64,000 bases of DNA, taken from assembly GCF_001640805.2 (NCBI RefSeq), contig NC_066838.1, positions 9,784,066-9,848,065 of the forward strand, given 5' to 3'. A program made the position numbers and the translations under genes. This DNA is from Lates calcarifer. Lineage: Eukaryota > Chordata > Actinopteri > Centropomidae. The notes below the pieces were generated by a model. It was not told where the DNA came from. It saw nothing but the letters and a program-made list of their open reading frames with translations, and did not search any database. Of this stretch, positions 54,390 through 64,000 are shown piece by piece (the stretch's first letter is position 1; each line of letters opens with the position of its first letter).

Positions 54390-57144
54390 TTGGCTCATCT
54401 CAGCGAGAAACTGGGTGTAAACATTTGCGAAAACCCTCAGTGGATGTTTCTATCCTAGCTAAGGGGTGTGGGAAGAGAGGGTGAGTGTGTCCCAGCAGCG
54501 GAGATGAGAAGAGGGTAAGTGAGACATGCGGAGGAAGCCAGAGGGTGAGTGGTGATCTGTAAGACGATACCCTGCTACCTTCCCTGACCCCCCTGTCGGG
54601 CCACTCTGTTACCTGGACAAGATGGGAGGTATTAAGTGGCCCGCTGTCCCGCTAGGTTGAGTTGCTGATCCGCTAGCCAGAGAGGAAAGCCAACCCCTAC
54701 TCCCATCTTCACTTCAGTGGGAGCGTTTGTTTTGATTTTTGTCCTCTCTTTCTCACAGACAAACCTGAGAGGCCCAATTTATCTGGGATAGAGTGAGGGG
54801 AAATAGGGCGCCTTGCCACTTGAACACTAGAACTTTAAGCCGGCAATGGTTCGCTGACTCTCTCTGCCAATGTCTTCCTTGACTGTAATGCAATGCTGAC
54901 ATACACAGAACAACAGAGGGCTTTTGATAATGCATTAATGACAGATGAATAAATAATACATCATGATACAATCACATCATTGTAGAAAACTGGAATGAAT
55001 GACTGAATATTCTGATTCTATGATGTATTTGGTAGCTGAAGGCAAAAAAGGAGATGAAAGGTAGAATCAAAATCAACCACTTCCACCATGATTTCTCTAG
55101 ATTTTCTGCAAGGAGTCAACAATGTGTGCTGGTGCCCACCCACATCTTTAGGCCGGGCAACACAGGGACTGCCGAGAGAACAGGAGGAACAATTTGCTCA
55201 TTCTCAACCAAGACATGGGGGCTTTGGACGAAGGGAAAAAAAGACACCCAATATCCAAAATCCCTCTCTCAGGGCCATCATGTGAAGAATTCCCCCTCTT
55301 CTCCTCCTCCTGTGCCCTCCCTCCCTCTCTCCCTCCCTTTTTTCCTCTTCTCTTCTCTTCTTTTCTTTTTTAATCAAGCCGTCTGGGGTTGTCAGGTCTT
55401 TTGAGACGAGGACTCCCAGCCATGTGAAAAGTTAATCCCTTGTGGGCCTTCTTCTCCTGTGGCGCTCATCTCCCTGGGAACACTGGTGGTGGCTTGCAGG
55501 CAGGTGGTGGCGGGTGGGGGGAGGTGGAGAGGAAGAGGAATGGATGGAGGGATGAAGCGTGGGATGAACACAGGACCACCTCTAGCCAACAGATAGAGTG
55601 GTGCCGATTCTCTCCTGCCCTCCATCACTAAGTCTGAATCCCACACCTGAACTTGGAGCCCTGTTTTGCTTCTGTCCCTCACCACCCTCCGCTCCCACAC
55701 ACACACCACCACAACCCCGAATCTACAATAACACCCCACCCCCCCATACCACCCTGCCATCCTCCACCCACTCTGTCTCAATCCCTAACTCCAAGACCTT
55801 TTGATGAGGTTCCCTGCCTGACCGGCAGACGGCTGGAACAGAGAGCAGAGAGGATTTGCAGCGTGGAGAGCCAGTCGAGTGGCTTCTGAAGGATGACAGT
55901 GGTTCACAATGGAGAGGGTACTCCTGTTGCATTGTGCCCCAAACCTCCGTAGCACAGCATCACCACCCCCCCCACCCATCCCACCCACCCCCCAACCACT
56001 TGGCTTCAACCGTTCCTCTTTAGCCGTTTCACTGTGTGTCAAAGCAACAATCCCGACAGACTCCTCTTGGGCCCTCTGCCAAGAAATGAAGGACATGATA
56101 GATAACAATGGAGAGACGAGGAGTTCAACAGGGCTTTTGTCAGGATTCTCTCAATGAACCATTTCAGGAACATCGACAGCAAGAAGAAGGGAGTAAGACG
56201 CAAACTGTCTCTTTTTTACGTCAGAGAAATCATATTTCTGGTTGAATGGTGGAAGGCAGGAAGGTCAGAGAATGTGCCTCACAAAAGCCTCCTCTAGCAG
56301 TCTGAAGGAGACAGAAAAATGCACACTTGAATGCTTTGCTTGCAGTGCACTTTTTCTTCCTCTGCCTCCCTCTTAGAGCGAAGTGCCATTGGAAATATAG
56401 ACAGGCTCAGTCAGCCATCTTAATCCCTCTCCCCTGTCCATCTCACGCTCACTCAATCCACCCTGACCCCACACACTCTCACCCTTTCACACACATACAC
56501 ATGAGCACACACTCATTCGAATTCTCCCTCCTACTTGATGTGCCCCAAAGCCTCCCCACCCTAAGGGGAAAAAAAAGGCTTGAGGCAGAGAGAATCTCTG
56601 TTGGTGGGGTGTACAGAGCAAGATTTGGGAGTCTGCAAAGGTCAGCGCGGACTTTGTTCAATCTGAGGGTTTATCTCAGCAACAGCAGGGCAGGACAATG
56701 GGGCCGCTTGCCGCGCGACAGAAACCCAAGCTGTGGCAGCTAAATTACTTCACTGATAAGGCCGAATTAGAAGCACTGGGACCCCGGAGGCCAGGAAAAG
56801 AGGAGGAGGGAGCAAAAAGAAAGGAGGGAGACAAGAAATAGAGAGGGAGGCCACATAAGGTTGAGAGAAGGGGGTTGAAAAATCAATGAATCACAAAAGA
56901 AGATTTGAGTCTGGCCATAATGAAAGCACATGTCATGTATTTTGTCCTAAAAGCATAATATGATGTCTATTTCTCAGAGATCAGTACTTGACAGTATATT
57001 GGCATGCAAAAAGAGACACAGTCTGCTACCTGCAAGCATTGTAACAGGACATAAACATGTTTGTATATAAATGTGCTGCTGAATTCAAGACTCCGTGAGG
57101 GATCCTCAGAAGGCCCTGTGGTGATCCATCATCTCAATGTTAAG

Positions 57145-57145
<1 letters not shown>
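54390..57145. other. Long non-coding stretch
   Basis: No gene over 2.7 kb. CT-rich strip 55285-55375, C-rich strips at 55690-55760 and 55960-56000 (minus-strand G-quadruplex potential), purine strip 56795-56850. Opposite-strand frames there are proline-rich or glycine-rich by composition. Sequence around 54530-54700 is CpG-retaining and could be regulatory, but no clear motif cluster was found. Confidence 0.45.

Positions 57146-57147
<2 letters not shown>

Positions 57148-57200
<53 letters not shown>
57148..57200. repeat. (TG)n microsatellite, long
   Basis: 26 TG units uninterrupted. Confidence 0.95.
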
Positions 57201-57204
<4 letters not shown>

Positions 57205-57387
57205 GTGAACATGCATGCAAGTGCAGAAGAACAACAATAAAGAGATAAAAAGAGGGAAATAGGAAATGGAAAGCGGTGTAAACACAGAGAGTGATGGTGA
57301 CGCCTGCCACACACTCCACAGGAGAGGAAGAAGGGCTTGAAAAAAGCTGACTTGTTCTACTTCAGCAGTTTGGAAGGCACGATTCTT

Positions 57388-57390
<3 letters not shown>

Positions 57391-57449
<59 letters not shown>
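57391..57449. repeat. (TG)n microsatellite, long
   Basis: 29 TG units uninterrupted; direct orientation with the array about 190 bp upstream. Confidence 0.95.
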
Positions 57450-57453
<4 letters not shown>

Positions 57454-57601
57454 GTTTGCTGGTATGCTGTTATACTTTGCACTACCACAATACCAGAATG
57501 GCTGCCCCGCTCTCTCCCTCCCTCCCTTAAGAAACAACGTCAGTTGCACAACGTTAAAGGCACTTAGCACTTGTTCAGAAAGTGGCATTGTGAGCTCTTG
57601 G

Positions 57602-57613
57602 CCAGCAGAGGGG
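57602..57613 (+). promoter_or_regulatory. CTCF-like motif
   Basis: CCAGCAGAGGGG followed by AGC matches the core CCASYAGRKGGC at 11 of 12 positions. Motif match only. Confidence 0.3.
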
Positions 57614-57614
57614 A

Positions 57615-59185
57615 GCAGGCTTTGTCACCAGGAACACTCAGGCTCAATAAAATAACAGCAAACAAAATGACATAGAGAGAATGTCCTTATAAGCTTGGGT
57701 TGTCAGAATTTGATATCTACTGTGAAATAATGACGAATAGTGCATGTCTTACAGAGGTGGCAGAGAACATGAATGACAGTGCACATGACTTTGACAGATG
57801 ATAGCAAGATCTTTTTCATGTGATGTGTGATTTCTCTCATACGCACATGGTCACATTCTCACACAATATGACAATGCTTTTGTTCTGCTGTTTGGCATAG
57901 CTTCCGCATCACATGGCTGAGGCCTAAGAGTCTCAGAGAAGTAGGGTTTTTTTTCCCTCTACCCTTTTGTGGTACCAGGTGGCATGCTGGGTACCACTGC
58001 GTACCAGCTGCACAGACATCAGCTCACCTCCTCTCCAGAAAGAGTGACACAGAGCACAGTCATATGACAATTATAGAAGACAGAATGACTGAGAGGCTTT
58101 CAGGGCACCGCTCTGAGCGTTAAGGAGATTTGCAGAAACCAAGCTGGCCTCTCTCACCTTCTCTTTCTTTCCGGACACCCAAACTAATAGTCAGGTTATT
58201 GTTCCCCATAGTGAGAATAAACGGAGGACTATAATGATTTGTGTGTTTGTGCATTCATTTGTTCACTCACTTCTTCGTTTGTTTATTTCTGCATTGACAA
58301 AACTTGACCAAGGTTTAGTTTGACTTGGTTGCTTTTCCAAGTAAACTGAAAATCTTTGTCCCTTAAATTTCATACAGCTGTCTAACTCATATTAGTTGAC
58401 AGTGATGAAAGAGCATTCTAGTAAGCAGCCATTTTACTAAACTAGTAAACACTGATTTTTGAATACACATTTCTAGCTGTAAAGATTTTTAGTCATCTAC
58501 ACTACTTCACATCTTTAGAGTCACTTTCACACTTACAGTATTGGTGACAGCTGTATAGGAAAAGCAGACAGTGTGTAGAATCAGGACATCCACACTCTGT
58601 TATCACTTACTTAATATGTTAAATAATTTTTGAGATATCATTAAAGAATTATTCAACATGGTTTCTTGGGTCTTACTAGAAAAAGTCTGCTGCTTAAGGC
58701 TTGCCATACGGCCTTTTTTGTTTCAAAGAAATGTCAGACTCTATCCTAACCATATTTTAACAATAAAATCCCAGAAAACTAATTTTCAAGCTGCTCTAAT
58801 GCATATTCTTTGTAATTGTACCTCTGATGACAACAAAATTAAGAAACATCAAAATCAGCTACCATTCCAATGCACTTTATGGTCATTAAACATCAAAGTG
58901 CACTGTCACAGTGACTAGTGTGCAGAATAATGCAAACAAACTGAATGAGGCAATGATATCTCATAAATGAAATGTCTGGGAAACATCTGTTCAAACTGTT
59001 ATTTGTCATCTTGACACAAGCACTCGTACTAAATTAAGACATTACACCAAACTCCTGGTAAGATCCTGTTTAATTTGGGAAATCTGACAGATTTAGGATT
59101 ATGTGGAGGGTGGACCGATGCCCAAGATGATTAATGAACAAAAATGTGGACATTTGAGTCTGTGTGCACATAGATAGATGCACAG
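57615..59185. other. Non-coding stretch
   Basis: AT-rich, no gene or recognised repeat. An 86-codon plus-strand frame (58658-58918) lacks domain character. Confidence 0.4.
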
Positions 59186-59187
59186 AC

Positions 59188-59202
59188 ACACACACACACA
59201 CC
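59188..59202. repeat. Short CA tract
   Basis: About seven CA units just before the candidate exon's upstream intronic sequence. Confidence 0.7.
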
Positions 59203-59261
59203 AAATATGCACACCTCTACAAATCTTGCCTCTGTCAAAACCTCCTTGTTGTCTCATGCAG

Positions 59262-59344
59262 ACAAGACGCCAGGTCTTGCTCCCAGTGACAGTGGTGGAG
59301 AAAATGAGCGAAAATCACTCGAGCGATCCCGGAGACTTTCCAAA
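59262..59344 (+). CDS. Candidate internal exon, unidentified
   Basis: A pyrimidine-rich run (CCTCCTTGTTGTCTCATGCAG) ends in AG at 59260-59261, a good splice acceptor. The 83-base segment that follows reads KTPGLAPSDSGGENERKSL then ERSRRLSK and ends at AAA/GTAAAG, a plausible donor (GT at 59345). Its length (2 + 27 codons) leaves the frame open. The peptide is polar, with a Ser/Gly/Asp part and a basic RSRRLSK end that resembles a basophilic-kinase phosphorylation site. The DNA is CpG-rich relative to its flanks. No family was recognised; a non-coding element remains possible. Confidence 0.35.
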
Positions 59345-59349
59345 GTAAA

Positions 59350-59690
59350 GACATCCCGGCGTGTTCGACACCTCAACAATTCAACAGTGTTTTTACATCT
59401 GATGTCGTCATAGTGCTTCGCTTCTCACTCTACCCTGTTATTCTAAATGACCGAGTAGAGGAAAGAATAACATAGGAGAACGTCTTTTTCCTGCCTGCGT
59501 CTCTTTATGTTTGCGTGGATGTATGTGCGTATGGTAATGTATAGTCTATATGCCCGTACATGTTTGTCTGTTCAACACACTAAAGCATATCATACATCAA
59601 CATTGCATTTATCTGGAGCTTTTAAAACAAATATAAACTTATAAACAGCAGAAAGGTTACCTACTTTTATTTTTATACTATTTCATACTG
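59350..59690. other. Non-coding flank of candidate exon
   Basis: 59350-59420 stays CpG-retaining (CATCCCGGCGTGTTCGACACC), then ordinary AT-rich DNA with TG-rich words at 59505-59570. Confidence 0.35.
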
Positions 59691-59900
59691 TAAGATGATT
59701 GGTTAGTGAGCTCCTCTCCTCTCCTCTAGAACCAATCATATGCTTGTGAGGGCCCTTTATACTGCTTGTACTGTGACTGACTCTGACAAAAACACACACT
59801 GTGCTGAAACGTTAGTCCTTGCACCCAATAAAAAGTAATTAAAAGGCACAGCCTTGCACTTCAGTTTCTCTCTGGGCTCACTCTTCCCAGACTGAGGTCT
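59690..59900 (+). repeat. Possible retroelement terminal sequence
   Basis: GATTGGTT (59698-59705) and AACCAATC (59732-59739) form an inverted CCAAT pair. CCCTTTATACTG (TATA-like) follows, then GTGCTGAAACGTTAGTCC and a poly(A)-signal word AATAAAAAG. The order CCAAT-TATA-AATAAA resembles an LTR, while the GAAACGTT...AATAAA wording also occurs at ends of other fish retroelements. No boundary or target duplication found. Confidence 0.3.
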
Positions 59901-59904
59901 ACTG

Positions 59905-60655
59905 CTGTGGACCAGCACAGGAACTGCAAGGAGTTAACAAAAATAGATATTTCTACAGCCAGTTCTTTTGGGCCATGTTGTGTATCAGATTATGGAAAAT
60001 GGAAATCACAACAGCCACGGGAACCTGATTAATAGGTCACCACCTCTTGCTTGAGTCACAGAAATGTTAAGCGGCACAAGGGATTGAGATTTAATGTGAG
60101 CGAGAAAGGGAAAGTGTGTGAAAATGGAGAGCCAGTGATCTAACAAAGGTCTTGCAGTGGAGGGATCGCACCTATACACTTATAGATACACAAATAACTC
60201 TTTCATACTGATGTTTCACATCAAGTATGATAGAAAAATCAGAGCAGACGTAACATGAGCCTTGTTTCATGACTAATTTCTAAATATCATAACAGCAGCA
60301 AGAGTTGTGAGGAGAGAAAAGGGCATTTCTACATAATGGCATAAATCTAATCACTAGTAAAAACCGCATTTGACAAATGTCATCATCTTCCACTGCAGCA
60401 AAGAGCAGTGTCATTGTCTGCTCCTGCCTCAAGGCCCTAACTGATGGGACTATTCATCAGAGCAATGATGAACGATGGGGTTTCACTAGATACATAGTAA
60501 AAGAGAGGGGGAGAGGAGGATTGGACAGGAGTTACCTGTGCTCCACCACAGAGGACTGATGGGTCAACGTGAGGGTTTTAAATTAATGTTTAAAGCACGT
60601 CTGCAAAGAGAAACCTCACGCAATAAAGGATAGCATTGTGGTGGAGATGTGTGAG
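59905..60655. other. Non-coding stretch
   Basis: No gene; a 60-codon frame at 60377-60559 has no domain. Confidence 0.4.
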
Positions 60656-60663
60656 GAGACTGT

Positions 60664-60676
60664 GGGGGGGGGGGGG
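60664..60676. repeat. G13 homopolymer
   Basis: Uninterrupted G run; prone to length change and sequencing error. Confidence 0.85.
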
Positions 60677-60829
60677 TTATTCAGGCAAACAAGAGGTCCC
60701 ATTGAGAATGCTTGGCTGGAGTGGCTGAGGTCTGAAACCAATGACCAAGTAATAACAGCCCAAATCCCAGGGACAATATTTGTCGAGTTCCACTCTCTTC
60801 AAAGATGGATGACTTTGCCCCATGTACTT

Positions 60830-61255
60830 CCTCGGGAGCCTGTGCACCTTTCATCTGAGCCCTGCAGATTAATTTATTAACTAATTAACAGATGTTGGTA
60901 ACGAGTTATGAACAAATGATAAGGCATCAGGCTTCTAATCAAACCTGACATTTAATTTGCTGCCCTGCTTCCTCGTTATCAATTATCGTGTTCACTGAAG
61001 ATAATTGACAACGGTTTGCACTGGGACACAGGAGGCTTGTCTTTAACAGCTTCTTAAAAAAGCCCAGCGCTGCTGTGGTGTTTCTAGGGGCAACGGCGAC
61101 CATATGTTTAATATTAGATGGAATCTGTTCCACTGGAGTGCTCCGAAAGCTGGGAAAATTGGATTAAATTGGCTAATGGCATGTTTAAAACCTACATAAA
61201 ATGAACATGAATGGAAGATATTACAGCACCCAGGCCCGGGACTTGTGGTGTTCAC
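60830..61255. promoter_or_regulatory. Strong candidate conserved non-coding element
   Basis: About 425 bp of unique DNA. TAAT-type sites cluster at the left: GATTAATTTATTAACTAATT, TTCTAATCAAACC, ACATTTAATTTGC and GTTATCAATTATCG. CpG-bearing GGGGCAACGGCGACC and GGATTAAATTGGCTAATGGC follow. Repeat-free across its length. Open frames on the minus strand are unrelated to each other. Confidence 0.45.
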
Positions 61256-61259
61256 TCTC

Positions 61260-62575
61260 TCTCTGGTGTTTTTGCTCTGTGTGTAAACTTGGGGTTTCTG
61301 TCAAAGTCAAATAATGATGACAGAAAACCACATACTGTTGGTCAATACTGTTATTAGAGACCACAGGTTTGATATCCCTTTCATTACAACGTGGGACTAT
61401 GAGCACATGTGCCAAAGTAACTCCTTACGTTAACACATAACTTCATACATCAAATCATGATTAAAGTCAGGTGTAAATATATAGTGTATAAATGCAGAAT
61501 TGATGCACTGATGCAAAATTAGGATACTTAATGTATTTTGAATGTATGTGATATGTATGTCTACTCTAGCTAAAATCAAAATAGTGAACAGTTTGGACAA
61601 ACCTTTTCACACAAATCACCAAAATGTGTTTTTGCACTTATCCTGGTAGTCCAAAACCGTTCAGATAGTTTAAGTTTTATGTGCCCAGGGTTTGCTTTTC
61701 TCAAAACCTTTAAAGGCTCATTTGCACCAGAAGTGTCTATTCACAATCGATTCACTATCTGTCTCTGTTGAGGTGTCAGCAGTAGTCTCAGTGGTGGATA
61801 TCTCAAAACTAACTCCCTAACTCTATAGTTCTATGGCTATGTAGAAATATTACATTTTTGTTTTGGATTTTTTTTATTGGGGTGAATGATTTAAGTGAAC
61901 TGACCCTTTAATATACCATTATCCACTATTTTCCAATGAAACTAGGTCTGAGGAGGTAAAGCTAAGAGGGCCTGCTGTTTTTCATGTTAAGTGGCTTTAA
62001 GGAGAGGTACTTTCAGCTCGAGGCCAAGCTCATCAGACCATGGTTCTGATTTGATTACTAAAAGACATGATAATGACCCCATTTATGTCAAAAGCTTCAC
62101 TCACGCTATACAATAGTCTACACAGTAGGGGTTCAAGTTAACTACAAGTAATGTTAAGACTGAGCGTCTAAAAATGGATGATGACTAAATGGATTCATGT
62201 AGGACTGAGTGTGTGTTATGATTGGTGAATGCTTACTTTCTCTGACCTTAACCAACACTCATAATTGAAACATCAGAACATGACTATCACTGTGAGAACA
62301 TTGAAAAGCACATTAGTCAAATCAAGCAGAAAACGACTCTATCTCTCTCATTATCTCGCTACCTCTTATTCTCTCCATGTCTCATACTATCCATTTACTT
62401 GGTGTGACTACTGTCTCTGGGCAGTCCCAGGGAGTTTCTGCCTTATCAAGTTGGTACCAGTCACCTTAGGGGCCAAAAATCAAGATAAAGAACACCTTTC
62501 TGTGGAAGGCAAACAGATCAGACAAGCTGCAAGCTGCACCTTGAATGCCCTATTGAGATATCTTGCTGCATAAGT
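61260..62575. other. Non-coding stretch
   Basis: No gene seen. GTGAACTGACCCTTTAA (61895-61911) is the terminal word of the same fish repeat type as at 52484, in the opposite sense; DNA back to about 61680 may belong to it. A 102-codon frame (62265-62573) has no domain. Confidence 0.4.
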
Positions 62576-62579
62576 GCTT

Positions 62580-62900
62580 GGCCATCCACCCTCCTCAGGC
62601 GAAACACAAAAGGCGAGTAAACAATTTAGGAGGCGAGGGGTGGGTCAGGACAGATAAGTGTCAGGGTGCGCCAGGACTTCTTCCCCCTGACGTTTGGAGA
62701 CAAGTACGTTAGCTTAGCTCAGCGATTAGGTTGAGAACAAAAGCAGCACTGCGTCATCGTGAAAAGTGAGCTGTCAAGCAAGAGATTTAGAACCTGACAA
62801 ATGGTGAGGGAGATGCATGATGCCATGGCCGGATGGGTATCTGTCACGTAGGACCTTGGCGACATGAGAGTGCCCGCCAGACGTCTTAGCCTATCACTAT
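62580..62900. promoter_or_regulatory. Possible conserved element
   Basis: Unique and CpG-retaining: GGCGAGTAAACAATTTAGG (forkhead-like), GGGTGCGCCAGGAC, GTACGTTAGCTTAGCTCAGC and GCACTGCGTCATCG. Confidence 0.3.
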
Positions 62901-62904
62901 GTCA

Positions 62905-63275
62905 ATAACAGGGTAAACAGAAGAGCTAGCATACTTTTCACCTCTTTCCACACATCACTGGATGAATGAAGCTGATATGGAAAATCACCCCACAAAAAGT
63001 AAACAGAAAGAGAATGAGGGACAGGGAGACAGAAGTTTGCCTAGCAACAAAGTCATCCCAAGGTCCACTGCTGCAAACAGACAAATATGGCTGCAGGGCT
63101 GACATGGACTCTGTGATACATATTTTTGTGTGTGAAAGCATTTGTGTTGACCTTGTCCAAAGGGTCGACATCAATGCACATCCCTAAAATCAAAATGCAC
63201 AATATGTCCTTGTTATATCCCTGCTTATCATGCCTGAGACTATAGGATACCCTGAAGGTATTGAGCTGTGTGCCA
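62905..63275. other. Non-coding stretch
   Basis: Nothing recognised; complementary frames over 62938-63187 have no domain character. Confidence 0.35.
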
Positions 63276-63279
63276 TTTA

Positions 63280-63625
63280 CATTTCAGTTTCTAGAACATC
63301 AAGATTGATAATTACAAGCTCCGCAGCCAGTAAATTGTCCAGAATGGATGCGCAAGTGACTCTCTTCTCACAGTTGATGAGACTTCGCTGCATCACCTGA
63401 TGTGCGTTGACCTTCAAACAAGAATTCAGTGAGACAGGAAAACACTCAAGCTGGGGAAACAAAAGATAGTGAGAAAAGACAAAGCTATTAGGTGCTGGAG
63501 GAGTTTCAAAAGCCATGATTCAGAGGTGCTACGACACACCCAGTGGTCACAAGGTAAGGAGAAGTGAGAGTAAACACCATTAATATCACATCGCGAGGGC
63601 TTGGCCATACTGTTTGCTCGCTTCA
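63280..63625. promoter_or_regulatory. Possible conserved element or minus-strand exon
   Basis: On the minus strand a pyrimidine-rich run ends TTGAAG near 63415 and is followed by an open segment VNAHQVMQRSLINCEKRVTC, ending near CTT/GTAATT at about 63318. The donor is weak and no family was recognised. Retained CpGs (CTCCGCAGCC, GATGCGCAAGTG, ACATCGCGAGGGC) suit either an exon or an enhancer. Confidence 0.25.
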
Positions 63626-63629
63626 CGAA

Positions 63630-64000
63630 TGTTCAGAATACAAACAGAGATTTGATTTTCCTTGTTTTTCCTTTAAAGATCAAAGTTGCTGCTCTTTTTA
63701 CACACCCTTCCTTCTTCCCTCTAAGGAAGGATTTATAATTATTTGTACATTTCCTACATGTAAATATGAAGTTTTTGCTCCTATTAACATGCGCCACTTC
63801 TGCCAAACATAGATGTGTAGGCCTCCCCCCTGCCATCTAAATACTAAGGAGAGTTAGATTAGTGAGTCTATTGAATGCCAGTCAGTGAGGAGCACAATAC
63901 CTCCAGCCATTGTAAAGTGACATGTTTCTATCAATAGGCGAGTTAGGCCAATCTACCAAGCAGATAATAGCAGCAGTCACTCTGACAGTAGATCCTCACA
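63630..64000. other. Non-coding end of window
   Basis: No supported feature. Short frames on both strands are complementary shadows. Confidence 0.4.

Noticed and set aside
55392..55781. Gly/Arg-rich frame opposite a Pro-rich frame
   Set aside because: Both arise from a C-rich strip; no conserved-looking codon pattern.
57106..57588. 160-codon minus-strand frame with poly-(His-Thr) runs
   Set aside because: The runs are direct translations of the two CA/TG arrays; no independent coding signal.
1..64000. CRISPR arrays, tRNA, rRNA, prophage or operon structure
   Set aside because: No regularly spaced repeats with unique spacers, no tRNA A/B boxes or cloverleaf recognised, and the overall sequence is clearly vertebrate non-coding DNA.
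1..64000. Assigning the window to a named developmental gene locus
   Set aside because: Several blocks look like enhancers, but none could be matched with certainty to a known element, so no locus name is given.

Overview
This window looks like non-coding DNA from a ray-finned fish, most likely a percomorph teleost. Four things support this. (CA)n/(TG)n and (GA)n microsatellites are very dense. The dispersed-repeat relics are of kinds typical of fish: hAT-type MITEs, an L1/Tx1-like LINE, a LINE ending in a short TTCTGA tail, and a repeat with the GGGTCGCGGGGG core. No intact long open reading frame exists, the longest stop-free stretches being about 150-170 codons without domain character. 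No rRNA, tRNA, CRISPR array, operon or ribosome-binding-site organisation is visible. The most economical reading is a gene desert or the introns of a large regulatory-type gene. I could not identify the locus.

Layout. 0-13 kb: AT-rich intergenic or intronic DNA with a hAT-type MITE (505-711), many CA/TG arrays, a conserved-looking block near 4.5-4.7 kb, a strong 19-bp hairpin at 7.0 kb, and a decayed LINE-1-like reverse transcriptase at 8.05-8.45 kb. 13-21.3 kb: the richest run of conserved-non-coding-element-like (CNE-like) sequence, with homeodomain-type TAAT clusters and little repeat invasion, bounded by CTCF-like motifs. 22-30 kb: microsatellites, a second hAT-type MITE (about 26368-26688), a CNE-like block at 27.0-27.3 kb, then a nest of repeats at 28.97-29.89 kb. 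That nest holds a 63-bp inverted repeat (87% identical) enclosing a short HECT/G2E3-like protein fragment. 30-44 kb: scattered CNE-like blocks, a candidate TATA-plus-first-exon at 39.7-39.9 kb, and a broken transposon-type ORF relic on the minus strand at 41.5-42.2 kb. 44-57 kb: mostly featureless DNA with purine/pyrimidine tracts, a Tc1/mariner-like end, the third hAT-type MITE (53484-53645, with an 8-bp target duplication) and a LINE 3' end (53.8-54.4 kb). 57-64 kb: two long TG arrays, a candidate internal exon with a good splice acceptor (59262-59344), a TAAT-rich CNE-like block (60.83-61.25 kb) and unremarkable DNA to the end.

No set of genes here works as a pathway. The functional content I would defend is regulatory: CNE-like blocks carrying recognisable factor motifs (CRE, X-box, CLEAR/USF E-box, CTCF-like, YY1-like). 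All CNE calls rest on sequence texture, meaning unique sequence, CpGs retained, TAAT/forkhead/octamer motifs and absence of simple repeats. They are not based on an alignment, so treat them as candidates. Repeat-family calls rest on recognising family-typical sequence from general knowledge plus features seen directly here (terminal repeats, target duplications, protein motifs). No new biological system is convincingly present.
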